The notes: generated by a model not told the origin, from the letters alone. Shown: positions 32,615 through 44,369, counted from the stretch's first letter. The stretch is DNA of 64,000 bases from Rhynchopus euleeides (GCA_963210315.1 OY723245.1:62001-126000), one strand, 5' to 3'. A program made the numbers and translations.

Positions 32615-35600
32615 CGTGGCGCCCGCCCCAGCGCCAAGCTCTGGAGGGTGGCGGTGTGCTGGGAGGGCGGGGGGCTCCAGAGGGAAGAGGCACGCAGCAG
32701 CAACACTGTCAAGCAACTGGCAGGATAATGCGCGCGGGGGTGGGGAAGCGACCTTTGCACATCGTGCACGAGCTGTGCCATTCCTATGTGTCTTGTACAT
32801 AACGGAGCCGAGTAAGTGTTTTTTTTGGTTTGGTGCCCCTGAAGATGCCGATTTACATAGTTCGTACGCAAGCTCTTTCGTAGGTTTTCAAACAGGGTGG
32901 ACCCTCATTGCCTTCCCATCCTCCCCCCCTGGCAACGCCCTCATGACGTTCCTTGGGACTACTGGTTTTGGGGAGCGGAGTTCAATTGAAAACGCTCCTC
33001 GGGGAACCTCCATGAAACCAGGCATGTTACAAATGTTCTTCTGGTCTCGTCGACCTCATCACCGGGATAACCAGGCAAAATTGTCCCATTTTCTCAAAAT
33101 TTAGACGCCGCAGAAGCCAAGAGGGTCCAAATAGCCCCGACCTACGCAGTTCTTACGCAGTCTCCATACGATATTCAGGAGCACCATTTGTTCCTATTTT
33201 TTTTACTGTGTGTCGGACAGCGTGGAGCCTGCTTCACAAGAGGGGGGCGAGGGGGGGCGGGGGGTCACATGCAGTCCCACTGGATCCCGCAACAGTTAGG
33301 GGGTTGGGGGGCGGTGGGGGTGGGGCGCGCTGTTCAAGGGGGGGTGGGGAGAGGTGGGAGAAATTTTTGCGCATCGTTTTCATAGTATTCTGGCAGGCAG
33401 CCCGCTTTTTTGTTGTTTTAAAAATTATACTCCTTCTTGACCCCCCCCCCCCCACCCCCACCCCCAAACCCCGTTATTCACAAAACTCAGCTTGCGGAGA
33501 GAGAGAGAGAGAGAGAGACGAACGTCGCCGGGTGTGGGTGTAACCATCAAGTTTGTTTAGAATAGTTCCGGGAGGGGGAGGACGGATGGAATGGGGGGTT
33601 TGCAACGCAGCAAACACCACCCCCCCCAACCTCCCCCACTGTGTGTACACACTGCTGAGACTAAAGCACGCACCCCCCCCCCCTCGAGAAGCCACACGAC
33701 AACACGGTCTCCATTCTCATCCGGGGGTGGGCCCCCCTCCGGATAAGACGAACAGTCGGGGCCCTCCCAAACACGATTATCAGCAGCTCGCACCACCCAC
33801 CCCTCCCACCCGCCCCCCCCCCCCCTCCCTCACACCCGAAAGACAAGACACAAGACGCGTGGTGCGAAGCAGCAGTGCTACCTGCAGATCTTTTGCTCTC
33901 TGTTGTGCAACCCACACACAGCAGCCAAGCGGGGGGTGGTGGGAATGCATGGGTATGGGGGGGGGGGGGGGGGTGTGGTAAGGTGCGGCGCTGCGTTTCG
34001 GCGATAACAATGGGAGAGGCGGGGAGGGGGTGGGGGGGGGAGGGGGGGGGGGCGGCAGGGGAGGACATCCACTCTCTGTGCCAAACACTGTGTTTGTGTG
34101 TCTTGTGCACACACACACACACCCCTCCCCCCCCCCTCACTTCTCTGACTTTAGAACGGGGGTGGTTGGTTATTATACTGCGTTTCACTTTGGTATCGAC
34201 GATCTCCAGCCTGGCGTACACAAGACGACCCGACTGTGACGCACACAATTTTCATTTTTTTTTTGCGGGAGTACATCTCCTCTCGGGTGTCTGGGTGGTC
34301 GCGGTGTGCGGTGTGCGGGGTGGGGGCGGGGGGGGGGGGATCAGATGCTGCAACCAGGGATGGCCGCAAGATACACACACACACGTGAATCTTTTTTATA
34401 GGATGCGCAGAGCACACCAAGCACCAGCTCTTGATGTGATCTGAACACTGAAACACACACCCCACCACGTGGGATACACCTATCCCACACAGTGTGATGT
34501 GCTGTGTGTGGGAGTCTATAAGGGAGTATTGTGCATGCTGTGGCTTCACCACGTGCTGGGTCAGAGGAGGTGCCAAAACCCGAGTGGTCGATCGGCTCCC
34601 CAGCAGGCAGGGCATGGTTACCAAAGGCAACGGTTGGGGCGGGACCAAACCTGACCAGCACGTCACACACACGCTGGCATGCACGGAAGGAGGGGGGGGA
34701 GGGGGAGGGCGGGGAAGGGAGTTCCGGTGTTGAAACCCTTCTCTCCCACGCTTCCCCCCCCCCCACCTTTCACCACACACTGCCTTGTCTGGGCGGTGTG
34801 AAGTGTTCGCAAAGAAAAATATAGGATCCGTACGGTGAAAGCTTGACCCCCCCCTCCCCCATGCACCCGACGCCAACTGTGGGCGAATTACGTCCCACTT
34901 TTGCGGGGCAGTGGGGGGGGTGGGGGTGGGGGTGGGGCTGGGTGGGGGAGGCGAGGGGGACCCTGAGGGAGTTGCCTGTCGCTCTCAGGCAGGCAGGGTG
35001 CAGGAAAGTGAAGCGCCTTGTCACAGTTTCTCTTCGTTTTTCTTTTTGGCACAGTTGGCAGGAAAATACTGCGCCAAGGCCACCCCCAGTGTGTTTTGTG
35101 TGTGTGTGTGTGTGTTGTGGGGGGGGGGGGGGGTATATCGCCCTTCGGCTAAGGAGTCCTGCCGAGAACACTGGGGGAGCGGGGGGAGAACACTGGGTGG
35201 GTGGGGGGGGGGGGGGCTTGTTGGGATGCACACGCCACAAAAATCGCTCAGAAACAGTGTTAATTGGGGGTCCTCGCTCTGTGTCAAAGTGTGTCAGATT
35301 GCAGCCTATATTGACAGGCGGGCTCGCTTGTGTGCACTTTAGAGCAAAGGCTCCCATAGCATCTCCCCCCACCCCCCCCACCCCCTTCTCTCGATTTTGT
35401 TGGGAGTGACGCGCGGGCGCTTCCCCCGAGACAACCTACAACCTTGGCTCCACTGCCAAGCGTGGTGGGATAGGGGGGTGTCTGCACTTCGCTGTGTGCT
35501 GTGCCCAAGCTGTTGCCAGTGCGCCGCCGTGCAGCGAAGTGATCGGAGACTTTTACTTCTGTGCCGGAGAGAGAGAGGCTGGGGGAAGACGAAGGGAAAG

Positions 35601-36155
35601 ACCCCTTTCCCCTGCCCCCCCCCCCCCGCCCCTGTCATCCCCTCCCCACCCCCCCCCATAAATATTACATAATCACAAACGGAACGGCACAGGAGAAGAG
35701 GAAAAAAAAGGGTGTGGAGAGACTGAGTGAGGGGAGGGGGGTGGGGGGCGGTTCCCTTTCGCAGTGTGACGGGAAGGAAGTCGCCAGAAGGCGTTTTGCA
35801 CTTCGTTGGGGCATCACACATGTGGCAGGCCTGTCGCTAACTTTTCGATTTTGGAGATTTGGTGGGTTGACGCTCCTGTTTTGGGGGGGGATCAGGGGGG
35901 AAAACACTAGGGGTCAATTTTTCTCGCGCGCGCTTCGCGCGCGCTCGTGTTGTTGCCAAATTTTCCCATCGGTGGACCACTAGGTGGGCACGGTGTGAGG
36001 CGCTGGGTTCCTTCCGTGGTTCCTCTCCCGCTCGCGCCGTCGGGTGCCGGAGGAAACCAAAAAATGGCTTTCGGGACCATGATTTCGACGCTGCCCCCTG
36101 ATATGTCACGGCCGTCAAAGCGCAAGGACTTGGTTACTAGACGGGCACGCGAGAT

Positions 36156-36390
36156 GGGGGGTCTGGGGGGCAGGGCCCCCCAGCCGCCGGAGGCCACGGT
36201 AGTGAGCATCTGTTCATTGTGGGCGTACAGATTCTGTGTGAGTTGGCTGCGTCCTCCTGAGGCTACTGGAGTGGGTGGATTCCCTGACCTGATGGGAATC
36301 GAATGACTTGAGTACGAGACATACGCCACAGGGGGGTCTGGGGGGCGGAGCCCCCCAGCCGCCGGAGGCCACGGTAGTGAGCATCTGTTC
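36156..36390 (+). repeat. Direct repeat of a 58-60 bp GC-rich segment
   Basis: A segment running from GGGGGGTCTGGGGGGC through CAGCCGCCGGAGGCCACGG to GTGAGCATCTGTTC occurs at 36156-36213 and again at 36331-36390, differing at a few bases. The intervening 117 bp is not repeated. Confidence 0.75.
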
Positions 36391-36410
36391 CTGCAAAACC
36401 ATACTCTCTT

Positions 36411-36671
36411 CGACGTCGACCCAGTGAAAGTGGGTTGACGCTTGGTCGACGCTTGGTGAGCGTCGACCCAGTGTAACCGGGCCAACGCTAGGTTAGCGTC
36501 GACCCAGTGTAATAAATGGGTTGACGCTTGGTCCAGGCTTGAATGGCAACCCAGTTCCACTAGGTCGACGCTCCAAGCCTCGACCAAGCGTCAACCCAGT
36601 CCACTGGGTCGACGCTGGGTCGACGCTTTTTTATGGGGGGGGAAACCCAAAATCACTGGGTCGACGGTCGA
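36411..36671. repeat. Cluster of CACTGGGTCGACGCT repeats in both orientations
   Basis: About ten copies of CACTGGGTCGACGCT or its reverse complement AGCGTCGACCCAGTG, some degenerate, fill 260 bp. The block starts CGACGTCGACCCAGTG and ends with the near mirror CACTGGGTCGACGGTCG, so it may be a small inverted-repeat element or repeat nursery. Coding potential is absent. Confidence 0.7.
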
Positions 36672-38645
36672 CGCTTAGCGACATGCCTGCACATGTGGGG
36701 TCCGGGGGGGGGGGGGGGGGGGGGGGGGGGCGGGGGGTTATGCAACATCGACGAGGGGGCCACCAGCTCCCTTGGGCAGTGATGTGGACACAGTGTTGCT
36801 TTCATTCCGCTCTCGATAAACCGTCCGGGGTGGCGAATTCCTGGCGAATTGTCAGGGTGACACACACAGAAAGGCGTCTCTCTGAGACTCTCAAGTGATG
36901 AAGAAGCCGAGCCGCTGGCGTGTTGCTACCCTTGAAGCACCACCCAACGCAATCGTCAGGCCAGCCAAAGTAAACGGCAAACTTTCTTGCATGACTTCGT
37001 ATTGGAGCGCTGGCAGGTGCAGTTGTGACAGACCACTGTCCTGCTCCACTGCCTGCCACGAGGAGCCGGATTTGACGTGCACAAAGGAGAAGGATGGCCG
37101 GGCCTTGCGGCGTTGCGATCCCACACACACCCCCCCCCCCTTCCCCCCCACCCAAAGATTGAAACGAAGGCCATTCGGGGGTCATGCAGGGAGGAGCAGG
37201 CGGTGTTAAACAAAACAGAACACGAAAATACAGTCCGCACAACCCCTCTGTGAGCTCGTCCCCGCCTCCACCACCCCCCCCTCACCCCCACTGCCTGCAC
37301 CGCCAAAACACACACGGCAGCCCACCGCACAGCGCAGCGCAACCTGCAGGCTCCAGGCATTTTTATAGTCATACTCAACCGCCGACACGGTTTGGGGAAA
37401 ATTCGAAAAGCCTTTGAGCGCACGCACCCCAACCAACCACCTCTCCTCCACCACGACACCCACACATCGCATGGCGCAGGGGTGGGGGTGGGGGTGGGTG
37501 TGGGCATGCCAGAGTGGGTGCCGGTGAGCTACGACGCAGAGACTCGTGCAACGCTCTCTCTCTCGTATGATTTTCAGTGCGGGTACCCCCGTCACGAGAA
37601 TACCCGCATCAGCTCTCCCTCTCTCCCTCTCCTCCACCACCACCATCCAAAGATCTTGAGCAGTGGTCAGTCGCACATCGTCGAAACGTACCCCGTCCCT
37701 CCTCCCCCATTAGGTGTTTTGTTCGTTCATCCGCACATACATGCATAAAGGGCTATGAGTTTCCATAACAAGGGCCCCTGCCATACCGTTACCCCACCCA
37801 CCCAGCCCCCCCTGCCAGCAGTGTCCCGTGTGTCTGAAAATATAATAACGTACCATTCTGGTGCCCTGAGCCCCCCCCCCCCCCGCCACCTCCCGCTTTC
37901 ACCTGCCCCTGCCCCTCTCCGTCCCCCCCCAGGTTTTCACCCCCACCCCTTGCCAAAATCGAAACAGGCTTGCGCTGTCCTTCCTGTTGTGACAGGAGAA
38001 ATTCTGTACGTTTATTTTTGTGTGGGAGGGGTGAGCGGGGAGGGGCGGGGGTGAGGGGGTGAGGGGGTGGGCCCAACCCTTTTTCTGACAACTTTCGTTT
38101 ATTTTTGTGTTCTTTTTTGCCAGTGTGCAATATGCAACGAGACAACACGAGCATGCTGCTGACAACGCTGAAATTTTCGAGAGAAAGACCACAGACACCC
38201 CTTCACTCCCACCACCCCCACGCCCACCCCCCACTCCACACGGCTGACTCGTCAAGGGCTGAACCCGTCCACCACCGTGTTGTGATCTCAGTGTAGAGAT
38301 GCAGAAGAGGAAGGGTGGCTCAGGCCCAGCGCGCCAACCAATAGAACAGGAGGAGATGGGGGGAAAAAAAACGAAGCCACGACATGGAAGGGGAGGGGCA
38401 AGCGGGCGGACCCACCTTTTCGATACAACTGTGTTAGAGGGGGGTGGGGTGGGGGTGGGGGGCAGGGGGAGGATGGGAGGGGCAGGAAGGGGGTAGGGGC
38501 AGCGCACTGGCGGTACGTTGTCCCTGACACAATGTTTTGTCGCGTGGTGTGCTTCTTTGGTGGATAAAAGAGACCCTTGCGGCTGTTCGGAACTAGGCTA
38601 GGGCAATCAACCCCCCCCCCCTCCCCTCCCCCTCCCCCGCGATTC

Positions 38646-39974
38646 TCACTTCTTCGCGGGCAGATCGCGGTTGACTCGTGTTTCCTGCAGGTGGGGGGTG
38701 TGTGGGTGTTGAGATATGCACACTCTCGTTTGGGCTTCTTCATTGCCAGATTGGATGCGCCCCGCGTGCAGGACAGACTGAGGGGGGAAGGGCGAAGACA
38801 GCAGAAGAGAAGCCGCAAGCCTGGCCCCCTGCTGAGGGGCAAGAGGGGCAAAGAGGGAGCCCCGCATACCTTCGACTGGATGAAATTAGAACAGTCCAGG
38901 CAGTAGACGACGAGCCTGTCGCCAAGGTCGGTCGGGACGGACATCTTAGAAAGCAGAGGGCTTTGGGTGATGTATTCCGGCACGGTCATCCCGTTGTTAA
39001 CCTGTGTGTGGGGCGGGGCGGGGAGTGTGCCTGTGTGCCCCTGCGAGTTGGCAACCCGCTCTGTGCCCCTGCCTCTGCCCTGCGGTGAGCAGCATACCTT
39101 TGCCACCATATCTTTCAACATGTGTTTGATGGCGTACAGTGTCGGGTCCGCACTCTCCTCCGGCGTGCCCTCGTAGTCCGCAACGAGGATCCCGTTTTCT
39201 TCGTTGCCCCTCACGCAGTCGGGCGTGTTCTCGAGGATAATGAGTTTGCTCATGTCACGCCCCAGCAGCGTCAGGTCCTTGTTGTACCCAGCGCACCCTG
39301 AGAACCATTTCTTGTGGCGGTACACACAATGCCTGAAGGCGTTGTTCGGGTCGATATTGCGGATCACTGCCTGTGCGTAGGCTTTGACACCTGCCGTCCA
39401 CACAATGGGTTCGCAGTTCTTTGAGAGGAATTCGAGAAGCTCGTTCAGCCCAGGCCGCGCGTACAGGGGACCCTCACGTGCGTAAATCAGTGTCTCGTCA
39501 AGGTCCAGCACAACAGTAATGCGGCCTTTGTCGTCGTAGGACTGCAGGGAGGAGTGGTGGTGGTGGCCCAGTCAACCATTCGGTGATTTGATGTTAACCT
39601 TCTTCGTCGTGTTGAGTAGTGCACCCGCAGCACACAGGGCCGCAAGCTTCACTGTTCCCCTTGGGGAGTGGACCTGCCCTCGTTGGGGCAGCGCCGCAGC
39701 AACATTGCGACTCTGGACATACCTGGGGTGGGAGCATGCATTTTGCAGGCTCGCTCACCATGCTCGGTGCCCTGGTGCGGCCGACCTTCTTCACTCCTGC
39801 TGACCGAGAATACTCCTGCGGTGGTGGAGAGTGGTGGAGGTGGAGGGAGGCCTACATCGAACATACCTGCTTGAAAGACACACCGCGCACCCGCCCCCCC
39901 GCCTTCGGTACTTGGGGCTTTTCATCTGCCCCGCCGGCGCTGGGCCTCCGTGTCCCAGTATTATAGCCCGGCAT
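38646..39974 (-). CDS. FCP1/SCP-like CTD phosphatase
   Basis: Six exons (39974-39867, 39815-39759, 39712-39599, 39541-39098, 39001-38870, 38684-38646) join to 297 residues; introns are 51, 46, 57, 96 and 185 bp. The catalytic region (about 100-240) carries the DXDXT motif as VVLDLDETLIY (Asp106 nucleophile), RPGLNELLEFL, EPIVWTAG, the YRHKKWF segment and LIILENTP, the last being a variant of the usual IIDNSP. This is the HAD-fold NIF/SCP domain that removes phosphate from Ser/Thr, classically from the RNA polymerase II C-terminal domain. The N-terminal 90 residues are basic and unrecognised. Exons 2 and 3 (GTGAGC and GTTAAC donors) are the weakest predictions. The start lies 9 nt after a TCCCAG acceptor context. 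Confidence 0.85.
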
Positions 39975-40655
39975 GTGATATGCCTGGGACAGCAACCTCA
40001 ACTAGCGTGTACCCCTTAACCCGTGAGACTTTGCAGTCCACGGCTCTATATGCAACGGCGTCTGGTTGTGTATTCCGCCTCTTGTGTATCCTCTCTCCCT
40101 GCATGTTGGGGTGTGGGTGCAGGCTGCAGACAGGTCACGCCACACCGCCACAAGCAGAACCAAAGTCTGGGCGGGGGGGTGGGGGGGCGGGGGGGTCAGT
40201 GGGTCGGGGCGTTTCCTGCAGTGATCCAGGACTGTCGGTATATTTAGTCAGCACAGGTATGTGTGGAAAGAAGCTGGGTAGGCAAGTTGGGTAAGTATGA
40301 AATGGCACGTGAGATAAAGATAGACGTTGTTGCACACTCTGTCACGACATGGCGTGGCGCACGGAGGAGATACAGGATTTTTGCGACGCTGCAGAGCCAC
40401 TTGCGGGCTCGATATATATCGGTTTCGCCCCAACCGATGCCACAAATATAAAAAATCCCAACTCCCCGTGATCCCGCAGTCTCACATCAGGTGAGGGGTT
40501 CGCGGTGGGGGGGGGGGGGGGCTTTTGTTTTGAGCTCGACAGATGAAGCAACCACCTGCCAAAACTCACGTTGGGGCAAAGGGCAGGGGTGCCCCAACCC
40601 TTGCCCCACCTGAGGCAAGCGCGCAGGAAGAGACGTTGCGAGGCAGAGGCACAGC
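39975..40655. other. Spacer with G runs
   Basis: No supported gene. Holds G runs at about 40172-40194 and 40506-40520. It separates the FCP-like gene from the five-gene cluster. Confidence 0.5.
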
Positions 40656-41339
40656 CTAGGGGTCGAGGGGGTAGCCCTCCGTGCCCTCCATGTGGAAGGG
40701 CACGTACACCACGCTTGCGAGCTCCTCCGTGGTGACATGGCCCGTCTCCGACTTGTCGACACGGACCAGCGACTGGGGGTAGTCCCCCACAGGAATCAGC
40801 ATGCGCCCAGGCGACTTGAGAGCATCAACGAGCGGTTTCGGAATCCGCGGCGCGCCTGCGCCGACGTGAATTGCGTCGAACTTCCGGCCGTCGAGGCCTT
40901 TGCTCGCATCCCCTGCCTGGACTTGAATCGCACCCGAAGCGAGGCGGTCGCCCCAGCCGTCCTTCTTGAGGTTCTCCAGCGAGAAGGGCACCAACTGCTC
41001 CACGCACTCGACACCACAGACCTGTCCCGCGTCACCCACCATGTGGGAGAAGGCGGCAACCAGGTAGCCACTGCCGCTGCCGCAGTCAAGAGCGGATGCG
41101 CCGGGCTTCAGAAAGCCCGACAGCTCCTCGAGACACATGGCGTGCATGTGCGGCGCAGAGATGGTCTGCTCGTAGCCAATGGACTGCGGTGCGTCTGCCG
41201 AAGGGCTGGACCCTGCGCGTGTGTAGTGGCCCCGGTTGACGCGACGCATGGCGGCCTCGACAGCGTTGGTCTTGATGATATCGGCACGCCGCATGTTGGA
41301 GATCAGCTCGCTGTGCGTCGCACCGCTACAACGCCACAT
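40656..41339 (-). CDS. PCMT1: Protein-L-isoaspartate O-methyltransferase
   Basis: A single-exon gene of 227 residues, the usual length of eukaryotic PCMT. The enzyme uses S-adenosylmethionine to methylate isoaspartyl residues so that damaged proteins can be repaired. The N-terminus (SGATHSELISNMRRADIIKT) matches the family, which fixes the ATG at 41339. Residues 53-67 hold the substrate-side signature IGYEQTISAPHMHA. The AdoMet-binding glycine loop is LDCGSGSGYL (84-93). The VGAGAP and LIPVG strands follow. A CTTGCAAG lies just upstream of the start. It is the last gene of a five-gene same-strand cluster, 146 bp after the next stop codon. Confidence 0.95.
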   Translation of the reverse strand: MWRCSGATHSELISNMRRADIIKTNAVEAAMRRVNRGHYTRAGSSPSADAPQSIGYEQTISAPHMHAMCLEELSGFLKPGASALDCGSGSGYLVAAFSHMVGDAGQVCGVECVEQLVPFSLENLKKDGWGDRLASGAIQVQAGDASKGLDGRKFDAIHVGAGAPRIPKPLVDALKSPGRMLIPVGDYPQSLVRVDKSETGHVTTEELASVVYVPFHMEGTEGYPLDP

Positions 41340-41485
41340 TTTGTGTGAATCACTTGCAAGGGCAACTGAGTACGGGGGTGTCAGATGTGTCCGCAAAGCC
41401 CGAAGCGCTATCAATCTCAAATGCTGGCCGAAAGGGGGGTGGGGTGGGGTGGGGTGGTGGTCGTCCCGCACAGCTACCGTTGCCC

Positions 41486-42688
41486 TTACCACGTGGTTCC
41501 GCTCTCCGGCTCCTGCATCTCGATGGCGATTGACTTAACCTTCTCTGCAATGTCCTTGGCCTGCGGCAGGTCTACCTCCAGGAGGCGCCCGACCATGCGC
41601 GAGCGTGTTGCGTATAACGCAGAGCTCACGACCCGTGCAGCTGATGCAATATCCTCGTCAGATGGCTCCGTCACAGCGTGGCGCATGTGCAGCGGTGGTG
41701 CGCTCATCACAGAGTCAAGCGCATCGACAAGGCTGGTGTGGATAGGTGTCCCGATACCCACTGTGTGGTACTTCTCGGGGCTGAGGCTGCGGACCAAGAG
41801 CTGCCCCATCTTCTCCATCAGTGCTTCCAGACCTGCCGCAACAATAACACTGAAGCTGCGCTGCACAGACACACCCCATTCGTAGAGGTTGCACAGTGCA
41901 GGTGCCAGCCACTTGCCGATCAGCAAGTCCCGCACCACGACGTTGAATATGATTTCACGCGATCGCGGGTTGACCGCTTCCTTGGTCCCGGCGACAGTGA
42001 CGAGGCGTGTGTCGAAGCCAGGCACCTCGAGAAACTCCAGCACGCGTTGGTTGTGCAAACGCTGCGCCAGCACCATGCAGCACCACAGCTCGAGGGGTAT
42101 GCTCTCTGCGAGCACGCCCACACGGTGCAACAGATCCTCCACCATGCGGGAGACAGTCTTCGTCAAATGCACTTCGCCCCGCTCGCCGCGCGGTACTGAC
42201 TTCGCCTCGTCCAGGTCGTCCCTGAGGTTTTTCTTCTTCAACAGTGGCCCCACGAGACGCTGCAGAAAGGACCCTCCGTAGGACTTGGCCAAGCTGGAGA
42301 AGAGCAGCGGCACTGCAGAGTCGGGAGGGAAGGAGAACCCCGGGTGGAGTGACTGCACCGGATCCCTTGTCATGTCCTGTGTGACCATGGCGATGACGAA
42401 GGACACCAGGTCGCCGTCCGAGGTACTCACAAGCTTTACGAGACTCGACAGAAGCAACTCTCGTTCAACAGCACGGAAGAGCTGTGTCATGATGATCAGA
42501 TGCCAATGGTCGTAGTCTGAGTCTGTCACCCACAGCAGCAGGGGGTACCACGGACACCGCACCCGCAGCTGATACATGTCGCGCCACGTCCCCACGCGGT
42601 AGGTGCAGCTGTGCCACTTCGACAGGTACAGGTTGCTCCATTGGAACTCATTACGGAGTGTATTCTCGAAGGTGCACTGCACCGACAT
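41486..42688 (-). CDS. Helical protein with RasGAP-like domain
   Basis: A 400-codon frame without visible introns. It is mostly alpha-helical. Residues about 70-310 resemble the RasGAP fold: an LFRAVERELL opening, LLFSSLAKSYGGSFLQRLVGPLL (family pattern LFR.NS...K...F...G..YL...L.P), then VVVRDLLIGKWLAPALCNLYEWGV in place of FLFLRFI.PA...P. The catalytic arginine finger is not clear, so it may be inactive or an IQGAP/neurofibromin-like scaffold. The first 60 residues, rich in Trp and Tyr, are unassigned, and no close AG precedes the ATG at 42688, so the start is moderately uncertain. It lies between the PCMT gene and an IQ-motif gene. Confidence 0.5.
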   Translation of the reverse strand: MSVQCTFENTLRNEFQWSNLYLSKWHSCTYRVGTWRDMYQLRVRCPWYPLLLWVTDSDYDHWHLIIMTQLFRAVERELLLSSLVKLVSTSDGDLVSFVIAMVTQDMTRDPVQSLHPGFSFPPDSAVPLLFSSLAKSYGGSFLQRLVGPLLKKKNLRDDLDEAKSVPRGERGEVHLTKTVSRMVEDLLHRVGVLAESIPLELWCCMVLAQRLHNQRVLEFLEVPGFDTRLVTVAGTKEAVNPRSREIIFNVVVRDLLIGKWLAPALCNLYEWGVSVQRSFSVIVAAGLEALMEKMGQLLVRSLSPEKYHTVGIGTPIHTSLVDALDSVMSAPPLHMRHAVTEPSDEDIASAARVVSSALYATRSRMVGRLLEVDLPQAKDIAEKVKSIAIEMQEPESGTTW

Positions 42689-42883
42689 GTGTAAATGGGG
42701 TGTGGGACGACGCCGGTCCGATGCCAGACATCAAACCATCGGCATCCTGTGGTGCCGGGGTGTGCTTGGTGGCGTGGCGGCCTGGCAGACAAGCACCAAT
42801 CAATAATGATCCGAATGGAGCGGGGCACCGTGGCAGCACTCTTCTCAGTTGTTAAGTACGGACATGCGACAGAACGGGCGTTG

Positions 42884-44194
42884 CTAGAAAGCACGCCCTG
42901 CTGTCGGTTCAGGGTGAGGGGATGTGGTTTCTGTCTGCCCCATGGCATAGTCAGACCCGGCAGTCGTGGCGACGACAAGCCAGTCCTGCCGGTATGTTTG
43001 GTAGTCGAGGTCGCGCGTCCACTTGACAAGGCGCTCCACCTCTTCTTCCAGCTCCTGGTCAGACATCGATTCGAAAAGCTTCGCCGCCTCGCTGATGACA
43101 GCCTGCTTCGATGACGCATCAGAGGTGAGGACCATCTGCTCCTGCGTGTAGAGCTGTTTCAGCCACTCGCGCCGCTTGCGCTTCACCTTCAGTGTGACGT
43201 CCTCTTTCCGCTTCAGCTTCGAGTGATGCCACGGCGCATCTTTTGGAATTGTGTACACAGGTTCCTCAGCGATGGTCTCTGCGTCTTGGAGCACGCGCTC
43301 GCTGATGCACCGCCATTCATTCCTGTCGTCACGCTTGTACCACCTCGACCTGTTGTCCACGGGCACGTCACCCTTGTTGTGTCGCAGGGCGGTGGTGGGC
43401 TGCAGGCGGCGTGCCTCGCAGTAGTCCTTCGGGGCAAACGACCCCATGTCTGCGACAGGGGCATGGCAGAAGATCTTGTAGTAGATGGTGGGCGGGAAGC
43501 TGCCGCCCCCCAGTCTGAAGCGAACATGCAGTCCGCTTGCCGAGTCGATGAGCGACGCCTCCTTTGGGTTGATGCACTTCAGCATCAGCTGTGGGTCGCC
43601 GCGCTCGCGGAACTTGATGAGGTCGACATAGAAGTGGTAGATCTGCCTGTTGACGTAGCTGCGCCACGCATCCTGGATGCGCGCTGCACACGCATCGTCT
43701 TTCGTGAAGTACAGCTGCTTGTACCGCAGGGATGTCTTGTTGCGATACTTCAGGAAGCGGTAGTTGCGCCAGATCCTTTGGAGGGTGCACGCTGCGACGT
43801 AGTAGATGCTATGTTTGTCGTATGCAAGCCAACGGACGTACTCCCTCCGCAAGAGGCATGTGCGCAGACGGGCCTGCACACGCTTAAGGCTCTGAAGGAA
43901 GAGTGCGTCATCAGGCTTCTCAATCGATTTATACTCGATAGTAAAGCGTTCCTCTGCCACACGCCACCGGCGCTTGAAGTTCTTATGGAGGTATCGCGCA
44001 AGCACGCGACGGCGCAGTATCACCCCGCGCCAGATACGTTGCATCTCGACGACTGCGAGCACATAGGCAGCGACAGGGTAGGCATTGTGCAGGTGGAACA
44101 TGGCATGTTTCTGCACACGTGTCTTGCGCCACAAGTGGCTCTTCCACACGAAGGAGGACACATGAAGCTCGTCATTGAGCTCGATGGCCTTCAT
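42884..44194 (-). CDS. C11orf65/MFI-like IQ-motif protein
   Basis: Starting at the ATG at 44194, just after CCCCTGCAGGTAGG, the gene encodes 436 residues in one exon. Three IQ-type calmodulin-binding helices are visible: about 47-67 (VEMQRIWRGVILRRR), 134-152 (CTLQRIWRNYRFLKYR) and 170-186 (AARIQDAWRSYVNR). Residues about 222-262 hold FRLGG..FPPTIYYKIF and F.P.DY, followed by WYKR...W and a basic HHSKLKRKEDV segment. These agree with my recollection of the human C11orf65 (MFI) family, linked to mitochondrial fission control and also seen in flagellated eukaryotes. The C-terminus (EEEVERLVKWTRDLDYQTY) also fits. The calmodulin link follows from the IQ motifs; the cellular role here is inferred. 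Confidence 0.75.
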   Translation of the reverse strand: MKAIELNDELHVSSFVWKSHLWRKTRVQKHAMFHLHNAYPVAAYVLAVVEMQRIWRGVILRRRVLARYLHKNFKRRWRVAEERFTIEYKSIEKPDDALFLQSLKRVQARLRTCLLRREYVRWLAYDKHSIYYVAACTLQRIWRNYRFLKYRNKTSLRYKQLYFTKDDACAARIQDAWRSYVNRQIYHFYVDLIKFRERGDPQLMLKCINPKEASLIDSASGLHVRFRLGGGSFPPTIYYKIFCHAPVADMGSFAPKDYCEARRLQPTTALRHNKGDVPVDNRSRWYKRDDRNEWRCISERVLQDAETIAEEPVYTIPKDAPWHHSKLKRKEDVTLKVKRKRREWLKQLYTQEQMVLTSDASSKQAVISEAAKLFESMSDQELEEEVERLVKWTRDLDYQTYRQDWLVVATTAGSDYAMGQTETTSPHPEPTAGRAF

Positions 44195-44369
44195 CCTACC
44201 TGCAGGGGTGGAAAGGAAGTGAGGAAGCACCAACAAAGCAGAGCCACCTGACTGCAGAGCGACAAGGATCAGGGCAGGGCTGAGGGATTCTGTTTGAGGG
44301 GTTCCTGTCTCGAGCATACAGCCTGCGCACAGAAGTGCCAGGCTCTCAACAGCCGGATGGGGCAGCATG

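Larger units (their letters stand above)
32615..38645. other. Six-kilobase homopolymer-rich gene desert
   Basis: No host gene could be supported. The region is packed with C or G runs of 8 to 26 bases (33439-33453, 33959-33972, 34030-34053, 35112-35134, 35615-35628, 36706-36731, 38605-38640), CA/GT tracts (34110-34123, 34374-34385, 35098-35114) and GA tracts (33498-33519). Open frames are Pro/Gly/His-rich by-products of these runs. Confidence 0.6.

Noticed and set aside
35907-36587. 226-codon minus-strand frame
   Set aside because: Built from the duplicated GC-rich segment and the GTCGAC repeat cluster; the protein is repetitive without a domain.
43223-44251. 342-codon plus-strand frame
   Set aside because: Antisense of the IQ-motif gene; no independent motif.
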